From Ephydatia muelleri (Eukaryota > Porifera > Demospongiae > Spongillida > Spongillidae): 64,000 nucleotides of DNA. Every line of letters begins with the position of its first letter. The stretch's first letter is position 1. The DNA lies in the NCBI GenBank assembly GCA_013339895.1, contig JABACO010000004.1:1432617-1496616 (forward strand). Direction: 5' to 3'. The position numbers were made by a program, and so were the translations under genes. The notes under the pieces are model-generated. The model was not told the origin of the DNA, did not search any database, and saw only the letters and a program-made list of their open reading frames with translations. Shown here piece after piece: positions 1 through 11,600 of this stretch.

Positions 1-58
1 ATCATAATATGTGTGAGGATCACTTCATATTTCACTGTGACCCCATCAATCACTTCAC

Positions 59-1522
59 TCACTCATATTGTAAATCCCTTTCATTTTTGATTCGTGTATT
101 CTCTCTCTCTTCTTCTTGTTCTTTCTCTTGCTCTATTCTTTCCTCTTCAAGCTCGTCCCCCCCTTGAAGGTTCTGCTGTTGGGATCTCCCCTCCTCTTCT
201 TCTGCAAAGAAATCTGGGCTTTCCCACTGCTGCTTGGAGGGTAGGACTACCGCTTGGTCTTCTTCCCTCTCACCCCTGTCCTCCTTATTAGAACCAAAGA
301 AGATATTGTTTCTAGGGCTGGATAGGATGACATCCACTGGTCTGACCACAGGGGTCAGCGGCACAATGTTAGGTGAATCCAGGCTAAGAGACCCATCAGG
401 TAGAACCTGTGTCAACGTGGTCTGCTTCAGACCCCTCCTCCTATTTCTACTCCACGTCTCCTCATCAGGAGTGTGTGTCTGATCCACGCTGGTACCCAGT
501 CCTGAGTCGTTGGGCTGGGGGCTGAGGCAGCTGGAACCCAGTCCTGTGTCGTTGGGGTGGGGGCTGAGGCAGCTGGTACCCAGTCCTGTGTCGTTGGGCT
601 GTTCTGTTAAGTTTCTCTTCAACTCATGTTTGCTGCTTTCAATTATGGGGGAAAGGGGTGGGGTTTCCGTTGTGTCCAACAAGCATTGCGAATCGGTCAG
701 TGGTATTCCCTCCACCTGAGGGATGCACTGAATTGGAGAGAGAGCCAAGCTACTGGAATGCTGGAGTGTACCAAAGGGTGGCACAATGAAGGTGGAAACT
801 GCATTGAAACAGTCCTTATGACTAGAGTAATGGGGCAGTGAGGCCTGTGTTGAAGTCAGCAAACGTAGTGGCAACTTGACAATGGAGCATGTTAAAGAGC
901 TGGTGCTGTTCTCGTAGTCTGAATCATGCAGTATCACATTATCAAATGAAAGTCCTTCATTTCTGTCTTCTGGAAGCTTTGCTTTGAAGCTTGTCAGAGG
1001 CAATGCTGCACTGCTATTTTCCTGCATGTCACATGCAAGGCATGTGACATCAGATGTAAAGTCAGTTGCTCCTGCTGAGGCTTTGGAAGCAAGATCACAA
1101 GCTTCTCCTGCCACACACCCTTTACTAATGTGTCTCCTTCCCTGATCAGACCTTGCCTCCATGTAGTGCATCTTCTTTGGGGAGGAATTGGTTAGCTGAA
1201 GAACTCTCTTCCCCTTTGATGCAGCCACGCCTTCCAACAACCTCTGCGCCGGGATGTAGTCCTCATTAACCACATCACCACCGTCCTCTTCTGAGTAGAG
1301 ACCTGTTGACGATGAACTGGAGAAGAGGCTGATGGTTGCATTGCATTTGGTCTGGAGAGGTAGCTCTTTGTTTCTCATTTCCATGGCTTCACGCTCTCTT
1401 AGAAGTGTTTCAATTTGTTTCCTCAAAGCTTCATTTTCTCTCTTATGTGCTTCACGTATTATTTCAATTTCTTGTCTGAGTGTTTCGATATCCATTTTAA
1501 GTGCCGCTACACACCAAAACAT
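59..1522 (-). CDS. Uncharacterised coiled-coil protein, single ORF of 487 aa
   Basis: An uninterrupted minus-strand ORF. I do not recognise the family. The N-terminus from the second Met (MDIETLRQEIEI) to about residue 55 is rich in E, K, R and L with heptad spacing, so a coiled coil is likely. The middle is Ser/Thr-rich and low in order. Near residues 305-350 a 14-residue unit, PND(T/S)GLG(T/S)SCLSP, occurs three times in tandem, encoded by a 42-bp repeat around 490-605. The C-terminus is again Glu/Arg-rich (QEKEQEEERENTR) and could be a second coiled coil. The true start may be the internal Met at about 1495, because the coiled coil begins there. No intron is needed, but a further 5' exon cannot be excluded. 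It could be a scaffold or cytoskeletal protein; that is a guess. Confidence 0.55.
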   Translation of the reverse strand: MFWCVAALKMDIETLRQEIEIIREAHKRENEALRKQIETLLREREAMEMRNKELPLQTKCNATISLFSSSSSTGLYSEEDGGDVVNEDYIPAQRLLEGVAASKGKRVLQLTNSSPKKMHYMEARSDQGRRHISKGCVAGEACDLASKASAGATDFTSDVTCLACDMQENSSAALPLTSFKAKLPEDRNEGLSFDNVILHDSDYENSTSSLTCSIVKLPLRLLTSTQASLPHYSSHKDCFNAVSTFIVPPFGTLQHSSSLALSPIQCIPQVEGIPLTDSQCLLDTTETPPLSPIIESSKHELKRNLTEQPNDTGLGTSCLSPHPNDTGLGSSCLSPQPNDSGLGTSVDQTHTPDEETWSRNRRRGLKQTTLTQVLPDGSLSLDSPNIVPLTPVVRPVDVILSSPRNNIFFGSNKEDRGEREEDQAVVLPSKQQWESPDFFAEEEEGRSQQQNLQGGDELEEERIEQEKEQEEERENTRIKNERDLQYE

Positions 1523-1813
1523 TAGGGTAATTGGTACGGCTGAAATCGGCTATAAAATCATGGACTCACACTGATTCTCCTGCAGCGCACGCAAGCACGT
1601 CGCATGAAGATGCATAGCATGCTGAAAAGAGTTCATCTTTTGGAGTTAAAAAAAAAACTGGTTCCCAGACTTGCAGATTTATTTATTGCTATCGTGAGAA
1701 TATGGTTACCGTAGGAGATTACTGCTTCGTACCTTGACCCAACCAAGCAATCCAGTATGACCGTTCTGGATCCTTTCTTTAACAGATGTAAGCTGCTAGT
1801 TATAGCTTACCAG

Positions 1814-2001
1814 AACATGCAATGTGCACTGGCGTACGCGTAGCACACAACCACATCAATCGCTAACGCAGTAAGTCAAACGTTCCGTCTATCAATCGCT
1901 AACGCAGTAAGTCAAACGTTTTACAACGTTTGACTTACTGCGTTAGCGATTGATGTAGACGGACCTGCATGCTACGCGTACGCCAGTGCACATTGCATGT
2001 T
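1814..2001. repeat. Large imperfect palindrome with internal duplication
   Basis: AACATGCAATGTGCACTGGC at 1814 is matched by its reverse complement ending at 2001. Towards the centre, the unit ATCAATCGCTAACGCAGTAA occurs twice in the left arm and once, inverted, in the right arm. The DNA could fold into a long hairpin. Confidence 0.8.
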
Positions 2002-2007
2002 ACAAAC

Positions 2008-2380
2008 CTAGTCTCGTACCCAGACCCACATGACGTAACGATTATCGCTGTACAGTATAATCTACGTAGATTACCGTAGTTCGTCAACGCTTTGCACGAT
2101 ATTGCTTAGGTTCGTTTTTCAGTGATTCGTATGAGCCAAGAACGTGTAATTCGTTTAGCGGAAAATCCTGGCTAAGCTATTCTCGTGCGCATAAGTGGTA
2201 CCGCCCACCGCATTCCAGATTAAAAGCATTATGTACGTTCAATGGTTCGTCTGATGATATTTCTTGGTTTTCATGTTTTCGTGCGAGAGTGGAAACGAAC
2301 AAAAAAACGAAAATGGACTGAAAATACAGTATACTGTTAACAGCGATAATCGCGTCATGTGGGTCTGGGTACGAAACTAG
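2008..2380. mobile_element. MITE-like element with ~43-bp terminal inverted repeats
   Basis: The left end reads TCGTACCCAGACCCACATGA followed by CG(TAA)CGATTATCGCTGT. The right end (about 2332-2376) is its reverse complement with one 2-3 base length difference. CTAG flanks both sides (2008-2011 and 2377-2380), a possible target-site duplication. It has no ORF. The same terminal motif recurs alone near 2451 and 4797. Confidence 0.75.
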
Positions 2381-2508
2381 CTAACAGCATCCAGAACGGA
2401 TTGCTTGGTTGGGTCTGGGTACGAAGTCTATGAGACCCGCCTCTTTTGTCGGGTCTGGGTACGACGCCGAATGTGTACGCTCCATTAGCCCCACCCTTAC
2501 GATGGAAG

Positions 2509-3010
2509 TTAACTTGAATATTGAAAGTTAGCGGTTAAATGTATTACGTAATGACCGCTAGAAGTAACGGTTGTAATTAGTTTTTCTTTGAAAATTTTTA
2601 CTGCTTTTGCTTTCAATGCAACGAACACAAAATATATATCAAAATGATGCGCCGAATTTTCCCTATCGAGTGGTTCAATCAGATTTTTATATGATTTGAA
2701 ATAGAAAAGTGTCCTCTCAATGTATTGCGATTTCTGGATATGATAGCAATCAAGGTTCTGGTCAGGGTACTCCTGTTCTCCATCGTCGTCACGTGCACAG
2801 TATTCAGCAAACTGAGTTTGATAAGCCTGGTGTCTCGTCTCAACAAAACCATCGACGACATCCGCCGCACTAATGACTCGGAGGCAACGTTGCATGACAG
2901 AGCCGCGGGCTTCTTCTGGCAACTGCTATTCATTATACTCATCCCACAGTTTGTTACCTTCTTCCGCGCGCTGCTCTTTGGTGTGTGCGGAAAGCAAAGT
3001 CGCTTGTTTC
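2509..3010 (-). pseudogene. Decayed coding block, copy 1 (unknown family)
   Basis: The minus strand reads LLSAHTKEQRAEEGN, LWDEYNE, an in-frame TAG, then QLPEEARGSVMQRCLRVISA and ARDDDGEQEYPDQN. The same protein-level block occurs at 4.5-4.8 kb, so this was once coding. After PDQN the reading continues to a stop at 2509 but is not shared with copy 2. The in-frame stop makes this copy non-functional as read. I do not recognise the family. It sits next to the terminal motif of the 2.0-2.4 kb MITE. Confidence 0.5.
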
Positions 3011-3189
3011 CATGGCCGACACTAAGGGCAATCCTTACGGTGAGTCAACGGCTGCACGATATTGATGCCAATTAGCTCCATATCTTTCCCATCCCATGAG
3101 TGGCGGGGGGAGCGCTAATGTTCCATGTGCATGTATAAGCGACTGTATATAATAATTACAACATCGGCAAAAACGAGTGCAATTGGAAT

Positions 3190-3378
3190 ACCAAACCCAT
3201 ACATTATAAAATTTCCAGTACGCGCAATAGAAATGTAACGCTTGCGTTGTCAGAGCCTTACAGATACTCCGATTCTCAGCTCGTAGGAAGCAATGTGTAG
3301 AGGACATTACAAACTTCTAAGAATTTGAAATGTTGAAACAACATTCGTTAGGTCCCTTTTAGCGGAAACGATCTCACA
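3190..3378. mobile_element. Interspersed repeat family A, copy 1
   Basis: Shares ACATTATAAAATTTCCAGTA, GAAATGTAACGCTTGCGTT, CAGATACTCCGATTCTCAG, CAATGTGTAGAGGACATT and GTTAGGTCCCTTTT with copies at 11.0, 44.5 and 57.7 kb. The left terminal repeat is not clear here. Confidence 0.7.
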
Positions 3379-3540
3379 TGATGTTACCCGAACTTTCAAC
3401 AGTATTTTAATAATCAACCAACAGCATTAATTAACTACTCAAATCTCGCTTTTTTTCCCGTACACTCCGGCTATAAGTATACGGTGCACGCGGAATAGAT
3501 ACACGCTTAATATCATTTGTATTTCCACTGTACCGCACTG

Positions 3541-3660
3541 CGTTTGCGAGGTAGGGGAGGCTGCGGCGGCTGGCGGCGGCTGGCGGCGGCTGGCGGCGCT
3601 AAACTTGCACCCAGACCCATTTTTTTCATTGATTGATTGATTGATTTGCCGATTGAATTA
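3541..3660. repeat. Short tandem repeats (GGCGGCT)n and (TTGA)n
   Basis: GGCGGCTGGC is repeated at 3560-3598 and TTGA at 3629-3645. The surrounding 3380-4430 stretch shows no convincing gene. Confidence 0.7.
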
Positions 3661-4436
3661 AAGCGCAGTAGTTCATAATGTTTCAATGTTCACACGGATA
3701 TTCTGCTGACTGGTAATTGGTCTATGATAGAAGGACCCGAGCCTCTGCAATGTAGATTGAAATAGGTGTAACTGGTAAGTGGTAGGGGCCAACTGCATTT
3801 CGATAAGCTTACTTTGCGCTAGCCTCGTCCCCAGGCCCTACTTTATTAAAAAGTTAGTGGGATAACTTTAACAACCAGCTAGGTACGCAATTACGACATG
3901 CAGAGGCTTACGTCATCAGTAATGCACAGCATGCAGTTTGCATTGCAGCCTCACACAGAATATATATGGCGATGCAGCTGTAGCAGTAGTCAAAGGATAC
4001 AGTAACACGTGTACAGACTGACTAAGAACACAAAAAAATAGAGTACTTATACATATGAGTGCGCACACGATGTCACATGCGAATGTTCTGGCCCATCTGG
4101 CGCATGCGCACAGAGATATTTGCATTACACAGCTATAATGCCCCATGCACACGATAACTATTTAATTAATCTTCGTGTTATAAACGTGTCGGAAACAACA
4201 TAAAAATGGAGCCATTTTCATCAGTTTTTCTTCGATAGTGCATGTGGATTGGAAATAAATAAAGTACAGGTTGCAAATATCTATTTTAATGTTCAACCGT
4301 AGAGTCACGCCATAAACTATAAGGACAGCTAGCTGGCTACAACTCCAAAGACTTCGCGTTGTATCGGGTATGGCGGCGAATGTGAATATGGATGCATGGA
4401 TTCGTTATGTGCACGTGACTCCCCTTCGGCAAAGCG

Positions 4437-4822
4437 TCAAACGAAATCATGCAACCTCCCGTAACAGGACGCTAGAGCCACTGACACAATGACGATGACA
4501 CCGCCCCCACTTAGTGCAGAATTGTCTGTTGGAAGAGGGTTCTGGTCAGGATACTCCTGTTCACCATCGTCGTCACGTGAACAGTATTCGAGTTTGTAAG
4601 CCTGGTACCTCGACTCAACAAAACTGTAGACGATATCCGCCACACTAATGACTCGGAGGCAACGTTGCACGACAACTGGAAACTGTTTTTCATTATACTC
4701 ATCCCGTTACCTTCTTCCGCGTGCTGTTCTTTGATGTGTGCGGAAAGCAGTTCCGCGTCTCCATGGCCGATCGGGCGCGGAGTGGCAGCTGCTAGCCCCA
4801 GACCCACATGACGTAACGCAAG
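4437..4822 (-). pseudogene. Decayed coding block, copy 2
   Basis: Diverged copy of the 2.7-3.0 kb block. The minus strand reads DEYNEKQFPVVVQRCLRVIS, then SRDDDGEQEYPDQN. The segment matching LLSAHTKEQRAEEGN of copy 1 is in another frame because eight bases are missing (AACAAACTGTGGG against AACGGG). The block ends at 4793-4822 with the MITE terminal motif CCCAGACCCACATGACGTAA. This suggests that the block moved with, or next to, that element. Confidence 0.5.
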
Positions 4823-5683
4823 ATTTGTTACGCAACTCCAGTGTAATGAAAGTACTCTGTTACAGCTACTTCAAGTTGCTCTGGCTTCAAGCTGCATGGA
4901 TAGTTTAACTCCTTTGCCGCTTCAGTACTGAACTTAGTTCTCTCCATTAAATTTAGGCCAAGTAATTGAGACGTGCGCGGAAAGTGGGGAGAGGAGCACC
5001 TGCTCATCTTCTAATTGTTACGTTATGTGAGGTCCCGATGTTAATTCAACATGACTTTATGCAATATGTCAGCACAGCTGGGTATTATTAAAACGAGTAG
5101 TAATTTATATTAAAATGGTGTAACGTAGGAGATTTGTATGCACCAATTGAGTAACAAAACAAGGGATTGCGGAAACAATTATGAATATTCCAGACCTGCA
5201 TTTTGCAAAAGGCTTATATTATAGATTATAGTTTCTTGAATGTGCTAATGTAGGTCAGTATAAATTCATAAATTGCATCAATTTCTGTAATCCCTTGTGT
5301 CTTTACTTTTTATTCATACAATCCTACATCTACACCAATTTTATTTTATTTTTTGTTGTAAACAAAAATGCAGGTGCTTTCACACTACTGCTCCCTTTGC
5401 TCCACTATTGAGGGTTGTGGGGCAAAGTTTTCTTCTCTCTTCTTTCTTCTCTCTTCTCTCTCTCTCTCTCATTCCCACCTTGTGTTTATATAGTGCTTTA
5501 CACATCCCTGTTCTTCCTAACCATCCGTGGGAAGGGTTTTACTTATGCCCCCTTAAATGCAAAGTTGTGTCTCTCACAAGCAAAACTATATTTGTACAGT
5601 CCATAAAATTAATGCCCTCCTCTCCTTTTGCTATTCAGGATTTATAAATTACATATCTGTTCAACCTCTTCATCCCTTTGCAG
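4823..5683. other. Spacer upstream of the chitin synthase gene
   Basis: AT-rich DNA with a CT-rich run near 5430-5475. The first coding exon of the chitin synthase probably lies here or further left, but I could not identify it. Confidence 0.4.
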
Positions 5684-8600
5684 GGTGTATTTGAAGTTTT
5701 GGCAATGGCTGTCATTGTATTTTATGTGCTGCCACACCTTCCATCCATTGTGGCCATCTTTGTGCTCTCCGGAGTATTCAGTTTCGAGGCCTTCCTGGAC
5801 TGTTGGCAGTACCCTCTCTGTCCTCGGAACGAATGTAAAGGCTACGAGAGCATGGATAAACAAAACTTAGTGGAGCAGGTTTTGGAGAACAAGCTCAGCA
5901 AGACAATTGCAACAGCCTTGCAGGCAATCTCCTCTATCGTGCTGGTTGTATGTGCTGGCTTCCTGCAGTCTAGCCTTCGGGACAGTATCTTTGTTGCTTT
6001 AGGCATGGCGTTTTGCCTTTTCACCCTAGCTGTGGTGTGGAGCAGCAAGATGCAGGAAATAATCACACCACCCCAAGAGGACAAGAAAACCCAAGACTCC
6101 ACAGGCCGTGAGAGTGCCCAAGGCTTCGATGGCACCTATAGCAGGAAATCAACTGCTAGGCTCAAAGCAAGTGAGTAATACACATCTCCATTTGCGCTCC
6201 ATCCCCATACTACACACTTTCTCCATATAGCATTACAGTGGTTGGTTGAATAGACATTGTTCATATACATGCAGTAAGCAATGATGTGGGTACACAATTT
6301 AGATACCGTTGTTCTGGGGTACCAGCTCTTGGTGTGAACCCACAATGTCACTATGGACAGTCCCAAAAACACATCTTAATATATCTTTTCTTTAAGTGTT
6401 CCCTCTACCACCCCCAATTCCCCTCATCACAAACAGGTTCACATTTCAACCTGTATTTTATCTCACATTTCTCTGTGTATGGAAAATAATATGACTGTTG
6501 GTATCTATTAATAGACCAGCCTAAATCCCATTATTTGAACTATATTTAAGTAAATTCTGATATGTCATTAAAGCTATCATTCTTTTAAGAATGTGTTATT
6601 TTATATTTTGGTAGATTTCATCAGTGCCATCCTTCGGATCACTCTCTATCCATTTATTTCGTACATCATTTTCCGATATGTTTTCACCAATGGAAGCATT
6701 GACCCATGGTGCCTGCACCGAACCTGCTCTCTCTCCAAGTCCTTCCAGTGGAAAGGGCAAGAGTTGGCCATCTTTCTGATCCAAATACTCAGCAGCTTCT
6801 TTGGGTACACTTTCATGTGGATCTCCTGCACCATGGTGCTCCACCGCTGGGGGCTGGCCCTCCCCCTGTACCTCTGCACCCCCATCTCTTTTGCAGTGTG
6901 CGCCATCTTCCAGGTTATTCAAGGCTCTTGTGAGCTTAATATTTTCAAACATTCTTGGGCCTTGTGGGTAGCAATAGTGGCCGGAGCCACGCTCTGGATT
7001 GGGCAGATGATGACAAGGGGAGTAACTGTCTGGAAAAAGAAGAACCTGATCCTGGCCAAGGATGCCGCCATGTTTCTCACACCTCGTTACGACGGGATTT
7101 TCCTGGAGCAGTACACGATGCTCAACAGGCAGGTGGCAAAGAGAGAGATGTTGCACGAAAAATTTACTCCTACTCTCGTCATAAACAAAGATGTAATCAG
7201 GCCGAGAACTGTCTTCATCTGCTCAACCATGTACCAAGAGAACAGCGAGGAGATGGATCATTTGCTGTCCTCCATACACAAGCTGGCCAAACACTGCAAG
7301 GAGAAGAACAATGACGACTGCTTCGAGTCGCACATATTTATGGACAATGGTGTCAATGGGACCCAACTCACCTACTTTGCCCTCCAGCTGCTCTCCCTTT
7401 TTTGCAAAGAGGAATTCGAAATGTGTCCCATGGTGATAGCCACTCCCTATGGGGCCCAGCTGAAGTGGAATGTCGCAGAGGTCATGCCCATCTACGTGCA
7501 CCTCAAGGACAGCGCCAAGATCAAGAAGAAGAAGCGATGGAGCCAGGTCATGTATATGAACTACGTCCTAAACTATCGAGAGAAGAGAGATACTACCCTG
7601 GACGATGACAACACCTTCATCCTGACCACAGATGCAGACATTCAGTTCACTCCCGAGTCCGCCACTGTGCTGTTGGACATCTTGGACTCTGACCCCCGGG
7701 TAGGGGCTGTGTGTGCTCGGACTCACCCAAAGGGGTCGGGCCCACTCTACTGGTACCAGGTATTCGAATATGCCATTGGTCACTGGTTCCAGAAATCAGC
7801 CGAACACGTCTTGGGTACAGTCCTCTGCTGTCCTGGTTGCTTCAGTGTGTTTCGCTGCAGCGCCTTGAGGAGCATCCTTGACACATATTCCACTGAGGTG
7901 ACATCAACCAGTGAGTTCTTGACCAAAGACATGGGTGAGGACCGCTGGCTGTGCACCCTGCTGGTGGAGAATGGGTGGAAACTCGAGTACTGTCCCACAT
8001 CTGAGAACTACACACACTGCCCTGAAAGCTTTGATGAATTCTTCAAGCAGCGCAAAAGATGGATTCCCTCCACTATTGCCAACCTCTCACTCCTTATCAC
8101 ACAGGCCTCCAAGGTCACAAAGCGAAATGAAAATGTATCCATCCCATTTGTGATATTTCAAGGCATATTGGTGTTCTCCACAGCAATATCTCCAGCAACA
8201 GTCATCCTTGTCATTGCCTCCGGCTCCTTATCAGCTTTTAACATATCACATTCCTCTATAATGGCCATCATTATCATCCTTTCGCTGCTAAGCATTGCAT
8301 ATGGAATATTTTGTCTCTATGGCAACCATTGGGATCAACTGGATGTGGCTAAGTTTGCCACTTTTGTTTTTGCTATCATCATGGGTGTGGTTTTTGTAGG
8401 GAATCTCAAAAATCTTATTTACGAATTCGTCGCGGTTCAAGAAATGTACGGGCCTTGCACTATAAATGCAATACCCTCAATGTCCACCTGCCAGAACAGC
8501 ACTGGATTCGTGTTCCCCCTCACTCCCTCCAACATGTACCTTGTCCTATTCACTCTCCTGTTCATCAGTTCTGGGTTATTCCATCTGAATGAGTTCAGCT

Positions 8601-11600
8601 GCCTGATACATGGAGTGTGGTACTTCCTTGCACTGCCCTCTGGGTATCTGATCCTTTTGATCTACTCCGTTGCAAACCTCGATGACCTGAGTTGGGGGAC
8701 AAGAGAAGGCAGTACAGGGGCACTTCAAGATGGCTTTTTTGAAAAAATCAAGTGTGTCATTTCGAATGCGTGGCAGAAGATGCTGAGGTGCTTCAAGAAG
8801 GAAGCAGCGAAACAGAACACTGTAGTGGAGTACAAACAGCCTCCTGCCTCCTGTGATGCAGCAACAGGTAACTGAGTGTCTATAATCAGGGGTTATAAAT
8901 GAGATTACGAAATGACACATTGCTACATTTAGTATGTTTAGAGGACGTTAAAATGTTTATCATTTTCATAAATTTCACTCACTCATTTTATGCAACCATT
9001 TCCATGCAATCCAATATTCTTGAAGAAAATGTTTTTATTTCTTGTAAATGTCATTTTCTTACTGTGACTGTGTATCATTTTCTTCCCACCATAGAACCAT
9101 TAATTGTTTTGATAGATGAGGCTGTTGAGAATCCATACCGTAAGAAACCTATGCACATTGCTTAACTGAGAATTATACTTTTCTGTGTCTATGTAACAAA
9201 CCTGTAACCTTGTCTTTAACAAACATTGCTATCATCCGATCCTTTCTCTGTAATCATCATAATTCAGCTAACTTCAGGGGTGAGGCTGCATTTCAGTTGA
9301 CCAATGAGCTGAGTGAGTGGTTGGAAAAAAATGACATTTTACCAGTGTATGCTGAAGTACTTGAGCAACATGGTTACTTTAACCTCAATTTTATTGCTGG
9401 GTTACATTTTGAAGTAAGATAAAATTGGGACACTTTGGGGTTCCATTTAGAGCCTATTGGTTTGCTTTCTGGTATAGGATTTTGAAGCTATGGGGTTAAA
9501 AGACAGAGGTCATGTTTTGCGATTGGAGCGGTGTGCCCAGAAGCTGGCTCCATTCAATGTCACAATCAATCAGTCTTCTATAGTAAGTACTATTTTAAGC
9601 CTTCTAACTCACCAACAGCTATGGTTGTCATTTGTGGTTTACATTCTGCAGGAGTTGTGTGATGTGGGGGCATGGCTACATAGCCTTGAACTGCAGGGTT
9701 ATCAACAGCTGTTTGAAGCAGCTGGGTACAAGACGAGGGATGACCTGGAGAATTTAAAAGGGCTTAAACGAATGCATCTTCAGAAGATGGGAATCACCAA
9801 GAGAGGTAGGAACAAGAAGAACAACAGCCTTGTGATATCACACACTCTCCCTTTAGCCCACCTACACAGGTTTGAAGAAGGCATTCTGAGACTCTCCTAC
9901 CTCTACGATGCCAAGTTCAGGCTGATGCCAGAAGTTGTCACATGGCTAGAGCAACACGACTGCACAGTAAGCTTGAAAAGCCTTATACGATTCAGAATTC
10001 TAGTCACTTGTCTGGTTAGAGTTTTATGTACTACTATTGCGCCGGGAATGAGATCATGCAATTGCTACTTAACCGCATGCATTGTTATTCCCTAGCGCTA
10101 TGCATCATGCTTTGAGCAAGAGGGCTACACCAGTTTGCTATTCATCGCAGGGATAAAAACCAAGGTAAAAACAGATATACTATATAGTATATCTGTGTAA
10201 AAATAAGCTGCATGGTCTGTTGCATGCCGTGCAACCTCCAATGTTCTGCTTGCGGAAGAATTTGCACCAGTGACATTTTGTTTGTTTGAACGTTGCCATT
10301 GCAGGACTTGGAAGCCATCGGGATCAAAGACAGGGGCATTGCTCAGCATCTGGAGAAAGCTGCAAAGAAACTTCCAATGTTTTTCGTGGAGAAGAGAGTA
10401 CCTGTAAGATTTGGTTGACATGTGTATGGTGTGAATGCACATGTGAAGAATGTATCTAGGGATTAAGGGGCACTGGCATGGAAAATTAACTTTATTAAAT
10501 ACGTATGTAGTTAATTAACAAAGTAATATTAGTTATTTACTAACTATTTAGGAGATATTTTTGACGTTCATGAGCATCATCGTACTCCATGTTTTTTTTT
10601 TCTTACGTAAGCGCGTTGTGCTACCTATAGAAGCATTCTCATCTGCTCAGGCTGGTGGAAAAAGTACCTAGAAGGCCTACGGGTCAGCTTTAACAAACAT
10701 ATGATGTCATCCATTGATATGTTGTACTATGTGGTGCCCAGCATTGGTAAACCTGCAGAGCATTTCTGTATGATACTGACTGGCATCTTCATCGAAAGGA
10801 CCACCTGTGCAATCTGTACGGCTCACGCTCCCCTCTTCCAGCTATTTCAGCATCAGAACACCTATAGATGCTCTAAACACCGACGTCACAAGGTCGATAA
10901 TGATTGATTATCCATGTAAACAATAAACACTTAATGGAAACTTTCAATATTCCATGAAAAGGGACCAACACATACATTATAGAAATGTGAAACACTTGCG
11001 TTAAAATGTATAGCTAATTAAGTCATAGCCTTACAAATCCATGACAGATACTCCGATTCTCAGTGCAATGTGTAGAGGACATTTCAGACTTCAAGAATAT
11101 TTTTTTTTTAAATTGAAATCTTGAAAAAACATACGTTAGGTCCCTTTTCACGGAAACGATCCGATTTATATAATGATATCTTTTATTGGAGATTGGAGGA
11201 TAATAATAGAGGTATCGTAGAAAGAGTAATGATTTGTGCAATTTTTAACAATTGGTGTTTGTGACAAGGTGCATGCATGCAAAAGCACATACATGGAGCT
11301 TTTTCCTCTAAGGATGATGTCTTAGCCTGGCTTAAAGGTCTGGATCTGGAACCTTACAAGGATCTCTTCGCATCAGCAGGATACAGAAAAAAATATGACC
11401 TAGAGAATCTAAAGTTACTAAAGAGTGATGACCTCAAAAAGCTGGGCATCACTAAGAAAGGTACTCACCATTATAGCTTTGCGCCCAGTACCCCTCTCTC
11501 TCTCTCTCTCTTCTCTCTAGCTCACATTCAGAGACTACTTGAAGGAATCAGCAAGCTGACCTATCCTACAGAAGGTAATTTCTCTATATTCATTCATTAG

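Larger units (their letters stand above)
1724..2426. mobile_element. Outer inverted-repeat element hosting nested elements
   Basis: The left end (about 1724-1771: CTTCGTACC, then GACCCAACCAAGCAATCC, then GTTCTGGAT) reappears as its reverse complement at about 2387-2426. The two arms enclose a palindrome and a smaller terminal-repeat element. No transposase ORF is present, so it is a non-autonomous element. Target duplication is not clear. Confidence 0.55.

Noticed and set aside
6596..7156. 186-residue minus-strand ORF opposite the chitin synthase
   Set aside because: It is a shadow of the conserved glycosyltransferase exon on the other strand.
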